Origin: Datnioides undecimradiatus
Taxonomy: Eukaryota > Chordata > Actinopteri > Lobotiformes > Datnioididae
Assembly (NCBI GenBank): GCA_008933995.1
Contig: WARS01000110.1
Span: 1,302,001-1,366,000 of the forward strand
Direction: 5' to 3'
Length of the DNA: 64,000 nt
Shown here: piece after piece, positions 11,723 to 23,005 of the stretch
Numbering within the stretch: the stretch's first letter is position 1
How the letters are laid out: each line of letters starts with the position of its first letter
Program-made: the position numbers and the translations under genes
Notes under the pieces: generated by a model
Told to the model about the DNA's origin: nothing
The model's input: the letters and a program-made list of their open reading frames with translations, nothing else
The model's database searches: none

Positions 11723-12828
11723 AGAGTGGTGTATTATCTCAGGCTAAATTTAAACCAGATTCAGACTGATTCACATGTGTTTTTATAGTAACAAATAATA
11801 GATCTGATCTGCTCAGTGTTGTCCACCTGTAAATGATGGCTAGAGTTTTCTTTAACTTTAAACACACCAGAAGTGATCAGTGTTTAAGCAGAGCTTGATT
11901 CCAATGGGATATTTGATATTCAGACACATGGACATGCATGGTTACTGTAATATTTACAGGTTTTAAAGCAGAGACTAGGTTTGGTTGAACAAAAAAATAT
12001 CATATATAATAAATCAAATATAATATAATAAATCAAACACTTTATATAATCTAATATGACATGTGTTGGTCTAGATTTTGTTCTATGCTATGGATGCATT
12101 TGAGTCACACATGATTGCATTCTGACAAACTAGGATCAGGCTACTGACTGCTAATCAACCTCGCACTGATAGCTGCAAGAAACGGAGGATTTGGTTGCAG
12201 GCTAACGAATGCAAAATTGACTCTAAAAGTAACTTTAAAGCGTGTTTGTTTGAACAAGTCTGGGTAACACATGTAAAATGTTGCACCATAGTATGAATGA
12301 AAAAAAATGCACACGCGCTTCTGTTTTCCTCCCTCCTACCGAACACTGTAGGTGCTACAGGGTCACCTTGCCTCAAAGAGCTGTGTATGCAGACAGATTT
12401 TTTTTTTTTAAGTCTGACTTTCAATGCACTCATTAGTCACTAGTCTGGTTTTCATAGCTTTTTGTGTGTCCCATGGTGGTCTCAATGTGTTCAGAGGGCT
12501 TTTCCATCCTGACGAGAATACAATTGGTGGGGTAAACAGTGGATGCTTGAAGTTTTTTATGGTACTGTAATGTGAGGTTTAATATGAAGGAATCATATTT
12601 AATATACTGAAAATGAGTACAAAATGTTCCCTCGGGAGGCATCTTTGTTTTACGGCACATGTCTAATTTTAATACCACTTCAATGACACTTGCAGTGTGA
12701 TGTTGAGACAAAGGACTCATAGGCAGTGATGTCACTTCCTGACAGAAATCACTGGACAGAAACAGAGAATGGGGAGACATGAGAAGATGAAAAAGGCCAG
12801 CAGGGTGAGGTAACCATGTGCAGATGGA

Positions 12829-12831
<3 letters not shown>
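11723..12831. other. unique, partly AT-rich non-coding sequence
   Basis: Nothing recognised. A small two-copy repeat of ATATAATAAATCAAA-like sequence lies at about 12004-12040, and a poly(T) stretch near 12400. Confidence 0.45.

Positions 12832-12863
<32 letters not shown>
12832..12863. repeat. (TG)n microsatellite
   Basis: A perfect TG run of 16 units. It is complementary to the CA tracts at 12987-13142, so a transcript or single strand of this region could fold back on itself. Confidence 0.95.
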
Positions 12864-12866
<3 letters not shown>

Positions 12867-12946
12867 GCAGCTGCAGGAAGGATCCTGCTGAGAAAGAGCA
12901 GGACGTCTTGTCATCCACTGTGGCCTCAACATCAAGACACGCTCAT

Positions 12947-12984
12947 GCACACACAAACGCACGGATGCGCAAGAACACACACAA

Positions 12985-13017
<33 letters not shown>
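12947..13017. repeat. (CA)n microsatellite, degenerate left half
   Basis: Decayed CA units run into a clean core at 12987-13017. Confidence 0.95.
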
Positions 13018-13018
<1 letters not shown>

Positions 13019-13069
13019 CAAAGGGTGTGTATCCTGTGCCGTTCCAGTACTGTGGTGGAGTGGGGCAGC

Positions 13070-13086
13070 AAACAACAACAACAGCG

Positions 13087-13142
<56 letters not shown>
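13070..13142. repeat. (CAA)n then long (CA)n
   Basis: About four CAA units precede a 55-bp uninterrupted CA run (13088-13142), the longest perfect CA tract in the window. Length polymorphism is expected. Confidence 0.97.
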
Positions 13143-13145
<3 letters not shown>

Positions 13146-13297
13146 GGCACACACACACTCGCACACTATTCTCTGACTCACTCTCGTAGACACACACGCT
13201 ACACACATATACAGTATAATCAGTCACATTCATACATCTAAACAGACACACGCATACACATTCTCACACACACATATACATACACACTCACACAGCC
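13143..13297. repeat. degenerate CA-rich tail
   Basis: Short CA runs are interspersed with CT, TA and CG changes. This looks like the decayed flank of the long CA array. Confidence 0.7.
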
Positions 13298-13403
13298 CAC
13301 ATAATGGGCCATTTCAGCACCAAGACCACAGCTAATACAGTAAATGACAGGGAAGGACTGGGAGAGAGCCAAGCTAAATGTGACACTGATTTTCTGTTGT
13401 GTG

Positions 13404-13405
<2 letters not shown>

Positions 13406-13439
<34 letters not shown>

Positions 13440-13446
13440 TGTGTGT
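13406..13446. repeat. (TG)n microsatellite
   Basis: TG units with one GGG interruption. Opposite in strand sense to the neighbouring CA tracts. Confidence 0.95.
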
Positions 13447-13536
13447 TTACCGGCCTGACACCATGACTCTACAGGCTGGGGCCCAGATGCTGGTGTGGCC
13501 ACTGCGTTGTTTGGTTCACTGTCCCGACCTACTATG

Positions 13537-13563
13537 ACACACACACACACACACATACACACA
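13537..13563. repeat. (CA)n microsatellite
   Basis: A clean CA run to 13554, then a TA interruption. Last member of the 9.3-13.6 kb cluster. Confidence 0.9.
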
Positions 13564-13759
13564 TTCAGGCTCACACACATAGACACATGCACGGAGCGTT
13601 GTCCTTAAACAACATGGCTGCGGTGTTGGAAACTCTGACCAAAGTGTCAGTGGAAGCATCAAAGCAGCGTAATGAGAGAGCAGAGAAAAACCAGTCAACA
13701 AGGCAGCTCACACCAGTCCAAAACACAGAGATACAGTCCACCAACCAGTTCACTGCACT

Positions 13760-13779
13760 GGGGAGGGGGGGTGGGGGGG
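13760..13779 (+). other. G-quadruplex motif
   Basis: G runs of 4, 7 and 7 are separated by single A and T. Either seven-G run can supply two strands of a quadruplex, so a three-layer fold with very short loops is possible. Confidence 0.7.
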
Positions 13780-13852
13780 TGTCACATGGCTTGGTGCGTA
13801 GCATGGTATGTGTGTGTTTAGGTGGGAATGATGGGGTGAGGAGGTTAGACAA

Positions 13853-13894
13853 TTTGTCTTGTGTATTCTTAACTACTGGTCCGACTGCAGGGAC
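13853..13894 (+). repeat. 42-bp inverted repeat, left arm
   Basis: This segment is the reverse complement of 14182-14223 with one mismatch in 42 (C at 13882 in place of T). The arms are about 290 bp apart. The right arm sits between two copies of a 15-bp direct repeat, so this left arm is probably the original and the right arm the copy. Confidence 0.9.
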
Positions 13895-14161
13895 AAAGTG
13901 GTTCAAATTTAGATGCTCTCTTTTGGAAAGACCAATCCTGTTGGCTATCTACTACAATTTTGATTTTGAATTTTGTCAATTTTATCACCACGTTGTGGTT
14001 AAATGCAGCTTTTTTTACCCCCCCAATTCTATCCAAAATGTCATATTTTAACAATCTGTTGTTCAATCTTTTTTTTCCACCTGGTGATGCTGTTTTCTTC
14101 TAACCATGACCGTGGTTATTCCCTAACTGTAACCAAGTGATTGTCACTGAACAAACTACGG

Positions 14162-14234
14162 CAAAGGTGCCCTAACTACTGGTCCCTGCAGTCAGACCAG
14201 TAGTTAAGAATACACAAGACAAAGGTGCCCTAAC
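14162..14234. repeat. 15-bp direct repeats flanking inverted insertion and hairpin
   Basis: CAAAGGTGCCCTAAC occurs at 14162-14176 and again at 14220-14234. Between them lies the 42-bp inverted copy of 13853-13894 (at 14182-14223, overlapping the second direct repeat). The join also makes a perfect 12-bp hairpin: TAACTACTGGTC at 14173-14184 pairs with GACCAGTAGTTA at 14195-14206 around a 10-base loop. The arrangement fits a single template-switching event, in which a nascent strand copied the nearby site in reverse and then returned. A small transposon with long terminal inverted repeats is the alternative, but the direct repeat is longer than normal target duplications and does not flank both arms. 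Confidence 0.75.
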
Positions 14235-14580
14235 CTTAACAAAGTTGTCCTTTTAACCAAAACCACGTTACCCTAAGCTTAACCAGGTTGAAGCTAACAA
14301 TATCTTTACCATAGTTCTATAAAATCAGGAAACATTTTTTATTTTTGAAACCGTCCTGTTAACCTGTCGATCGTAGCTTGAGATCAGAACGCTTTTATAT
14401 GTTGTGAAAAGCATGGACCAATATTGCTTTTACAAACAAACCGCCTATGGATGAAACAAGCACTGTTAACATGGGCTCATGTGGCTCAGCAAGTAACTCA
14501 TTCATTTGACAGTTTGTGTTAGCTTTTATGCTGCTGTATAATAAAATCATATGCAGCATCAAACCCAAGGTTCATATCAA
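14235..14580. other. non-coding sequence with TTAACC-type words
   Basis: The first part continues a run of degenerate CCTAAC/TTAACC words that began near 14100. The rest is featureless but may contain the unrecognisable 5' part of the mariner fossil that follows. Confidence 0.4.
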
Positions 14581-14582
14581 GG

Positions 14583-14930
14583 ATTGACAGCGATGAGGCC
14601 TGGGTCCACCGCTATGACACAGAGACCAAAGAGTGGTATTATCAGTGGAAGAGCGTTCACATATCACCACTGATGCATGTCAGGTGAAGGGCGTGACCCA
14701 CAGTATGCTCGACTTTGTCTTTGACATTCAGGAGTCTGTGCGGAGGGAGAACGTGAACCGTGGGACGATGGCACTGAGGTGTTCAGTCGCGGCGACACAC
14801 TCACTTGGTGACATGTGACATCTTCCTTTCCCCCCCAAAATGGCATTCAAGCCAAAAGGTCACTGTTAGAACACAGTGGAGGAGTATCAGCGCAAACTGA
14901 AGTGGCGCATTTATGAACATTATAAGCCGT
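14583..14930 (+). pseudogene. decayed mariner-family transposase fragment
   Basis: Three pieces in successive reading frames resemble Tc1/mariner transposases of the SETMAR/Hsmar-like type. The first (14583-14654, frame of position 14583) reads I-D-S-D-E-A-W-V-H-R-Y-D-T-E-T-K then QWKS. It matches the block around the first catalytic aspartate (the 'GDE-W--HY-PETK--S-QWK' region). The second (14681-14760, shifted frame) contains QVKGVTHSMLDFVFD, matching the strand that follows ('K-MLI-FFD--G-VH-EF'). The third (14814-14911) reads CDIFL, then PKM and KGHC-stop-NTVEEYQRK, matching the segment after the third catalytic aspartate ('CDFFLFPKMK--LKG-RFDT-EEIQ'). About 100 residues carrying the second aspartate are missing, and there are frameshifts and an in-frame stop. 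The full gene should be about 1 kb; about 0.35 kb remains, with no terminal inverted repeats seen. It is non-functional. Confidence 0.65.
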
Positions 14931-15133
14931 CAAAATGGCTCAAATAATATTTTTAACATTTATTTTTAAGTAATATTTATTAATTATATTTATTTCTGAA
15001 ACCATTTTGATGCATGATTAAAATACTCAAGCCAATCTGAATATGTATGAGAATATCTTTGTAGGAAAATCATTGATAAAATGGTATTTTATGAGAAATG
15101 TTGATAACACGTATTGAATAATTATTTATTTAA

Positions 15134-15160
15134 GTGTGTGTGTGTGTGTAAGTGTGTGTG
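15134..15160. repeat. (GT)n microsatellite with one interruption
   Basis: Two GT runs are separated by AA at about 15150. Confidence 0.9.
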
Positions 15161-15307
15161 CATACCATCTCTGTGCATGTATGTATGTGTGTCTCCAGCC
15201 CCAGTACCCATAAATCAAATATCCTGCCGTGCATGTGCCTCCACCCCTGCTGTGCAAATTTGTCCAATTAGCCACGGCCCCCGGGGAGTGTGAGCGTGCA
15301 AACTCAA

Positions 15308-15342
15308 GCGCGCGCACGCACACACACACACACACACACGCG
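15308..15342. other. 35-bp alternating purine-pyrimidine run (Z-DNA candidate)
   Basis: Every step from 15308 to 15342 alternates purine and pyrimidine: (GC)4, then ACGC, then a (CA)n core, then CGCG. GC/AC alternation of this length is the classical Z-DNA-forming pattern. It also counts as a (CA)n microsatellite (15320-15339). Confidence 0.85.
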
Positions 15343-15507
15343 GGCCCCCAGAATCCAGTGTGAAATGGGCCTCTGCCACAGTGTGAGGATTAAGCGACAA
15401 TAAAATGCATTTCACGGCCACAGTGCTTTATAGGGCTGGCCTCCATAGAGCTCTAGCCAAAACACTGCTTCTACTCCGCCCCTTTAATCTCTGCCTTCTC
15501 CACCCAA

Positions 15508-15524
15508 ACACACACACACACACA
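15508..15524. repeat. (CA)n microsatellite
   Basis: A short perfect CA run of about eight units. Confidence 0.85.
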
Positions 15525-17074
15525 ATAAACCCACACCCTGGGAGAGAGCGAGTTGAATCAATCAACACCCTCCCCAGCGACACTATGAACTGACCAAGAT
15601 GTTTTCCTAAATGAAGCTGTACACTCCCCTCTCTGGCAGCAGACTGTCAGTTGGCTGTCGTAAACACACCAAAGCCAATGTCAAACTCCGTGTTCTCAAG
15701 CTTACGTCTTAATCATAAGAAGATGACAAGTAATTACACTCCTACATTTTGAAATAAGAATTTGCCTTTTTTCTTAAAAGTAAAATGGTGACAAACATTA
15801 TTTAAAAGGCTACACACATATTTCACTTCTAATATAAATATGACAGCACTGAATGATTATACAATAGTATCTGTATTAATGATACTACGTAAACCGTTAA
15901 GTTAAAAAAATAAACTATACCACACTGAAAGTATACACGTTCATAGTGGAGACCACAAAGGGAAATATGGAATTTAGTCCAAATTCAAGATGATTACAAG
16001 ATATACTAGTTAATTACAGTCGAATTATAGAAGTTGTGCAATTGGACAGCAATAAAAATACATTCAGAGTAAGGGCTATGTTAAGGCCCGTACTTTCTAC
16101 CTTGAGGCCTTAATTCTTCTTCTGCATTTATACAGAGGAGCTTTTGCTATAGTCCTGATTCAGACATTGCAGCTTGTAGTGGATTGGCTGTTTTAGGTGA
16201 TGTTAAAGTGAACTGAGGCTTTGCTAAAGAGCAGCCGGCGATAGAGTGAGATTTACTTTCTAACGCCATAAACGCTGTAAAAGGATTGGAACAGGTTGTA
16301 AAAGTCAAAAATTCATTCATTCAAGGATATAAAAATGTAAAAATTGTACATGATTTTGTCACTCTGGTGCTAAAAAAAGCAGAAATACTGTAGGGTCCAA
16401 CAATTCAGATCTACAAACGGCCACGCTGGCTACAACAACACAGAGTAAAAGACTGTAAAATGTTGATAGGCTTTAAAGAAATCTTGTCAAACCAAGAAAT
16501 ATGCACAACCTCAAGTGAAAACCAAGCCCTAAACCTAAAAATGACACTGTGGCCCCGGGATTTACACGGAGCGAGAGCTGTCAGACGTAGACAGGAGGCC
16601 TCGTGCCACATGAAAAATCGAAGAGAAGAATAAATAAACAGTAACACTGGTAGATGCAGTTGTGCCATAGAATTAAAAAGAGGAGTTTTACAATTTTGTT
16701 TCGTTTCAGTGACATTTTGTGCATTAAATAAACCTATACCTAACATAACAGACGACATTGGATGTTACAGATAGACATTTTATTAGCTACTTTCCTGGGC
16801 TCAGGCCCAAGCTACACCTCTGATCATTAGCATGACATATGTCAATGTGATTTTAAACAGAGGTTTCATTTACGTCTGCAACTGAACACGGAGGTTTTGG
16901 TTTCAGTTTTGCTCTGTATTTATTCGTCTCAACGGTTTCCCCCCCCAGATGTGTGATCAGTTAAAGCAGAAATGAAACACAAGCGTACACCTATATTTTC
17001 TGTTTCTTATCACTCAGCTGCTTGCTTGTTGCCCTGCCGCTTTCTCTGAGGTCAGCATATGATTGCATTTTGTA
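15525..17074. other. unique non-coding sequence
   Basis: No gene or repeat was recognised. The longest frame (115 codons, minus strand, 16411-16758) resembles no family I know. Confidence 0.4.
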
Positions 17075-17098
17075 TGTGTGTGTGTGTGTGTGTGTGTG
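17075..17098. repeat. (TG)n microsatellite
   Basis: A perfect TG run of 12 units. Confidence 0.95.
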
Positions 17099-17336
17099 GA
17101 TGTGTGCCGATGTGGATGCAGACAGTAGTCCTGTGGTAGTGCCCAGGGTTAAGGCTCTTATATGGCGGATAATCCAGGATAGCCGGGGGGTCTTAACTCA
17201 CCCCTCCAACACACAGGGTGTCACTGGGTGGGAGGGGCGCAGGCGGAGGTGTGAAAGGGAGTCCAAAATCTCTCTCAGTCTATCTTTGCAGCCCATGTGC
17301 TGGACACTGCTGGCTGAAGCCGGTATGAAGGTAAAA

Positions 17337-17342
<6 letters not shown>

Positions 17343-17370
<28 letters not shown>
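17343..17370. repeat. poly(A)28 tract
   Basis: Twenty-eight consecutive A, the longest homopolymer in the window. No retroposon body or target duplication was recognised around it. Confidence 0.95.
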
Positions 17371-17372
<2 letters not shown>

Positions 17373-17499
17373 ACAGGTGAGTGATGGAGCAGGTATTTGT
17401 GTTGATATATGTGTGTGTGACGCTTTATGGACTACGTTACACACCATCTAGACATGTAAAACTCATTTAAAGCTTCTCATTCTAGGGTGACAGGTGAAA

Positions 17500-17931
17500 G
17501 AAAGTGCAGCTGATTCATAAAAGTGAAAATGAATGGAGACAGTGGGAAATGTGTTAATAGGCTGAGGGAGGTACATTAACAGAATGAATAGTGTCATGAA
17601 AGAATGACATGGGAGAGAAAAAAGGTGGTTTGATCCAAAGAGGTAATGAGATATGGGTAAATAAAAAAGATGGCAGGAAGTATACATTAAAACAAGCAAA
17701 GAAGGGGGAAGAAGGATACGAGTGACAGAAAGAAAAAGAAAAAGCAGAAGAAAAAATAAAGAAGGTGAATGTAAAGAAACAAAGAAGGAGTGAGGGATGT
17801 CAAAAAAGCCTGTCACTCGTCACATTTGCACTGGTGAACAGGAAGTAAAACAGAAAAAAAACAAAGGCAGGAAGGAGAAAAAGACAGATGGAAACTCCCT
17901 ATCTGAATTTCGGCTCTTGTCTCTGTAGATG
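17500..17931. other. long purine-biased strand
   Basis: The plus strand is strongly A/G-rich for about 400 bp, with many AAAGAAAG, GAAGAAAA and GAGAAAAA words. The minus-strand open frame across it (17463-17816) is just the resulting Phe/Leu/Ser-rich translation. It may form local triplex structure; no gene is seen. Confidence 0.5.
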
Positions 17932-17952
17932 AAAAAAAAAAAAAAAGATTTT

Positions 17953-17995
<43 letters not shown>
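17932..17995. repeat. poly(A)15 and (TG)n microsatellite
   Basis: Fifteen A (17932-17946), a short spacer, then 40 bp of uninterrupted TG (17956-17995) ending in a G run. Confidence 0.95.
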
Positions 17996-17997
<2 letters not shown>

Positions 17998-18019
17998 GGT
18001 GTTTGTGTATGCGTTAATG

Positions 18020-18400
18020 TGTGTGATTTGACAGATCTGGCGGGAACGTTATCAGGCGAGGTAAATCGGCCTAAACCTGGTGCTAATGTCTTGGTGGGGG
18101 TGTGGGAGAGATTAATAAGGACCCGCTCCAAAAGGGCTTTAGCTGCCCCGCTAAGATTCTTAACCCGCCTAACCTCACCCTGGCGCCGCCGGGAATCCAA
18201 AATGTCCCTGAATGTTGACGCAAAAACACTCACATGAGTTTCATTTTCCAGCGTATAATCAATCAGACCTTCTGGGTTTGCATTTTTGACTTTCGGGCAG
18301 TCGCACTCATTACGCAGTCAGAAAAGTTGCAGCTCGGAGAACAATAAATATTCTTGTATACAGCGGATTGTGTGGAAACTGCTCGAACATTTATCTCGCC
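18020..18400. promoter_or_regulatory. candidate conserved non-coding block
   Basis: Repeat-free, CpG-containing sequence directly follows the TG tract. It contains ATTAATAAGG near 18110, a GC-rich CCTGGCGCCGCCGGG patch near 18180, AATCAATCA near 18258 and a SOX-like AACAATA at 18340. The mixed composition and lack of decay look unlike the flanks. The regulatory role is inference only. Confidence 0.2.
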
Positions 18401-20740
18401 CTAAAAATCTAGCTTCAGTACTAATAAACTTAAAGTGGCAGTTAACTGGCTACCTTCCAGTCTTGGGATACGAGTTATGCTGTGTACTGACCTTTCTTTA
18501 TAAAGCTGCGTGTTCAGAATTCTTATGCTGGGGTTAAGTATGTACTGTACTGTTGGTTTTTCTACTTACTTCAAGAGTAGGTTAGCTTTACTCTCTCAGG
18601 TGGAAAGATAGGACAAGTGGCTTCCTGCAGTCCTGAGATTAAATAGTTTTATCTCAGTAATTAAGTAGGATGACATTTTTATACTACCACTGCAAAACGT
18701 CTGACTTTGACACCAAAGACAACCCTCCCATCAGTATGCAGCCCATCTCTTAGCAACATTCACTGTTGGAATCTTTGAACTTTGAACTTTTTTGACCCAC
18801 AACCTTTCTCCTTTTCAAGCTTTTAGTTGCCTAAATACAATCGTTTTCCACGGCAGAGCCAAAGTTCTCAGCAAAAAAACCCCCAAAAAACATGCCACAA
18901 CTTCAGCTAAAAACCAAAAACTCAAGTTGCTGTCAACTATTTTTAATGTTACTGTTGTTGCTTTGTTCTGTGGACTTAAAAATCACTTTGAAGACTTGGA
19001 TTAACCAATTTACATACGTGCACCACTGTCGACTGATGGTCTGAGTTTGGTGTTTAGTACTTCATTACTCCGTTAGTGTCCTTGTAGTTTGATTTGCACG
19101 GCTTGCATTCACTGTGGAGCATTTAGACTTTAGTGAATGCACTTTTACGCTGACGATACAGCTATATTTTTAACATAAAATATTGGTTTAATCTATATCT
19201 GCTATCGGCACAAAACCTAATGATACTACTAATGCTAATGGAGACATTATCAGGTGACGCAATTAATGACAGTTTAACAAGGCTGTGGTTAAAATACTAC
19301 AGGATATGTCAGAACAGTAGAGGCTTGCTAGTTGTGGAACACATAACTATTACGGCTATTGATTCCCAAATATTACCTTTCTTATGTATAGCATTTCCTC
19401 TCTCATGTCCACAATATCAACAGATGGTTTTTTTGGTCTGTAAAACTGCACATTTGTAGTTGTTATTCTGGTGTTTTAAACCTTGTTTTGTCTGACCGTG
19501 TGCCTATTTCACTGAGATTCATTAGTTTCATCTTATCCCATCTTATGCTAAGTACCTGTCACGGGATACGGGGGGGAAGTGTAATTTGGTGTAATTTTGG
19601 TCCTACGTGTTGTTAGCGGCGGAACGGGCCTAATCTGTTGGGTGGGATTGAGACACAAATCTGGATCATAATTGATTGCCTTCTGGTAAGGAGTGATAAT
19701 CTTTGTATTTGGCGTCCTGCTGCTGTTTTTGTTATATGCGTGCATGGGACCCAAAGAATGAAGGCCAACACCAAAATGTTGGATATGCAACTGTTAATCA
19801 TATATATATATATATATTTTATAATTTAATCATTGAACTTTATTTATCTGACTGGCCCTTTCTCTGTTTTTTCTTTCTCTTTTTTTTGCCTTATGTGACT
19901 TTTCCTATCACATTTCTTTCTCACTCTAGACCACAGCCGTGGTGTGTCCCCCCCCCATATTTTGATGCTGATTCATTACATCAGTCCATTCAAGCTTTAA
20001 GGATACCATGCTCTCTCTCTATGCTGGGTGATGTGGCTTATGTGTTTTGGTTGCCCCCTAATGAGAGATCAAAGCGTTAAGGTCTTGACCCTGAGAGGAG
20101 GAGCAGGGAGAGCAGCTTTGAATCTCCGCTCTACTCATAAATTCCCCTGTTACTGCACCCTCTGCTGCGATATACAAACACATGCAGACCTGCACATAGT
20201 AATAAGTTAGAAAAATCTCATTCTGAGTGTCTGTACTTTGGCTGCATGCACAAATGACGACAGCACTGGCAGTGGTAATTCCAGCAGAAATGACCACAAT
20301 AAGTGAAATTACCTCACACGGCGTATTTTAAACCAAGTAAATCACTGTGATTACTCTGATCAAAGACTTTTTAACTGGAATATGATGTATTTGGTCCCAT
20401 TTGCATGTTTTGCCTGTTTATTGGTTAACACAATATCTTGCATGTCTTTTTTTTAATAGCTAAACATTTAACACATAATGAAAACTGCTGATTAACATTT
20501 TCATTCAGTGGCGCCTGCATGTGTTCTGTGGCGGTGTGGCAAAAAGACATCAAGTCCTCACATATTCCAATATCCTCCCTCCAGGATGGGGATCGATGTG
20601 TACGCCAGCACTTAGAGAGCAGACGCAGACAGCGTATTGTGAAGGGACTGTCAAGCCACTGACAAGCCCGTGGGTAAACACACATAGGACTATTCACAGC
20701 TGCATCATCACACATCGACATGTGCATATCAGGACGCGCA
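18401..20740. other. unique non-coding sequence
   Basis: No gene was recognised. A short (AT)n run lies at 19800-19817 and a C9 run near 19950. Open frames here are under 126 codons with no family resemblance. Confidence 0.4.
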
Positions 20741-21000
20741 CTCACACACATACACACACACAAATGTACCCACTCACACACACCTTTGACATGCAGACGC
20801 ATCAACTGGGTGCAGGCCCTTGGCTCGGGAAGTGTAATATTTCAGTAATGTGATGGAGTTTGATCCAGGGTGTCCAGTGTCCCATAGAGCTGCTGTTTTA
20901 TTAGCACAAAGAGCACTCAGGGGCTCTCCAGTTCACACACACACACACACACAAACACTCACTTACGCACACACACTCACTTACATACGCACACATACAC
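20741..21000. repeat. CA-rich tracts
   Basis: CA runs at 20741-20762 and 20934-20953 are followed to 21000 by a degenerate series in which ACTCACTTAC-type units recur. Unique sequence separates the two. Confidence 0.75.
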
Positions 21001-22559
21001 CCTTGTCTGTACAGGCCGATAACCACAGCAAGCTTTATAGACTACACATGGCTACGGAGTGTCGACTGTAAAACACAACCAGCAGCTTTCAATTGGAGAT
21101 CACCATCAAGCGCTGATGCCATTAGCTATCTGACAAAGCCGCATCCTGCTAAGGTCCATTCCCTGATTTAATACCGATACCTCATCAAACTTCCTACCAC
21201 GCTTTAGAACACCAGAACACTCCTCCAGGATGTCAGAGACACTCACACTCACACTACTTTTGAGATTACTCTGTTATAGCATTATATAATGTAAGTTGTG
21301 TAAATGCATTACTACAATAAAGTTCATTTGTAAGCAAAATGTGTCCATATTAATCACTTTACTATTGATTTAGGTGGTCTTAACAAGTTTAGAAAAGACT
21401 GAGAACACATTCAGTTGACCTGACTCAATATACAGTCAATGTATTTATACTTTAATGAATTAAAAACAGTAGACTTCTGTGGAAATTTGTGCATATAAAG
21501 AAAGAATAAGAGAAATAAAGGGACTTAATATGAAGAATGTGTTTAGTTTGTCAAGACAGATATGAGTTTGTAACTTTATACTCTCCTGGCAATGCGTCGT
21601 ATTTAATAACTTTGTTACATACATTAAAATAGATTCCTCCAAAGTAACTAGTTATTGTAGCTTTAAATGGAGCGGGAGTATAGCATTTGCTTCTACACAT
21701 CTGGCACATTATTGATTTAATGTATCTGAAAAATGTGCATGAAAGGATTTGACAAGAAATATACTTGGTTAATTATTACCATTGAGAAGGCAAGGGTTAA
21801 ATATCAAGTGCAACCTCAAAGACAACAGCAGCAGCAGAAGAGCAGCTGCAAGTTAGACCAACGACCTTCAGCCTCTACATGTCATAGACCCACGTAGCAT
21901 GTGGCAAATACTGGAGATCCCCTGCATATTTTCTTGGTATGGACGAAACTTTTAACTTTTATGGTGTATTAAATTAGCACGACTTTTGGTTTCATCAAAT
22001 CTGAGAAACTCCTTAACTGAAACAGCATATAGTATACATCTGTTGCAGTACAGTTTACGCTCAAGGCTCTAATCAGAAGCTGTATCGAGGCAGCTAGCTT
22101 TACTTCTTCTGCCAATGTCAAAGGTTCAGAGGGATGATGTGATGTGATGCCAGCCAATCACAGCCACTTTCAGCTTTCTTTGTTTTTTATCAGGAGTGAA
22201 AAGGTTTCCGTTATTGAGTAAATTACCTTCGCCCTAACCAAATTTAGTTATTACCACCACATTTTATGGACCTCTTGAACCACTTGAACTTGCTCCTGTG
22301 TCCGTGTTGTTTTAAACAAAATGGAAAGACTGAACCTTGGGATCGGCCCGACGTATCAGTTTGCACGGCCAGCTGATGCTCCTCACTGCGGATGTGAAAA
22401 AGGTGAGGACGTAATTTGGCTCCCAAAGTTTCTACAACTACAAAAACTGCCTTAATATTTAATTAGTCTGGGTATTAATGGGGTTTTACTGCTCTTTGAT
22501 AGTCAACATGGTTGTTTCAGAAGCTTTTCAACCCCAACAAAAATGAACTCCTGGGAGAA
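21001..22559. other. unique non-coding sequence
   Basis: Nothing recognised. A short CAGCAGCAGCAG run lies near 21825, and GATGTGATGTGATG precedes a CCAAT box near 22154. Confidence 0.4.
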
Positions 22560-22650
22560 ACATACTATACTCATTATTCCAAATATTCTTGGGCTAATTG
22601 CTTTTGATTGTCAAACTGCATTGATTATGTAGAGACTGACCATATGGGCT
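22560..22650. promoter_or_regulatory. candidate homeodomain-site cluster
   Basis: CTAATTG (22594-22600), TGATTG (22605-22610) and TTGATTAT (22621-22628) lie within 35 bp of repeat-free sequence. TGATTG/TGATTAT words are typical of PBX-HOX and related homeodomain sites. This is a motif observation only. Confidence 0.2.
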
Positions 22651-23005
22651 AAAAGCTCTGACACAGGATCTACTCCTGCTGCTGCAGGGAGCTAGTTAAA
22701 TCACAGCCGTTCCCCTGGCTATATCTAGAAAAAAAGTCAATGTGAAATTTGAACAACTCCATCTGAGTATATGTTTTTTCCCCTCTATTTTCCAATATTG
22801 ATATGAGCTTACTATGCTCTTTTATAGAAAACACTATCAGGGGAGCATCACTAGCTGTAGTATCGACAGAGAAAGGACGGTCCGGATAATGCATAGACCG
22901 TGACTGCAGAGTGGATCATATTAACACATCTTATTGATGTGGCTTTTAACAGATATCATATTCATGCACAGCATGATGTGTGGAAATGGTCCATATGAAC
23001 TGGTG

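Noticed and set aside
13088-13142. Regularly repeated unit that might be mistaken for a CRISPR-like array
   Set aside because: It is a simple CA dinucleotide repeat with no spacers, and the genome is eukaryotic.
12433-13241. Several overlapping 120-160-codon frames on both strands
   Set aside because: All run through long CA/TG repeats. The non-repeat parts show no family resemblance.
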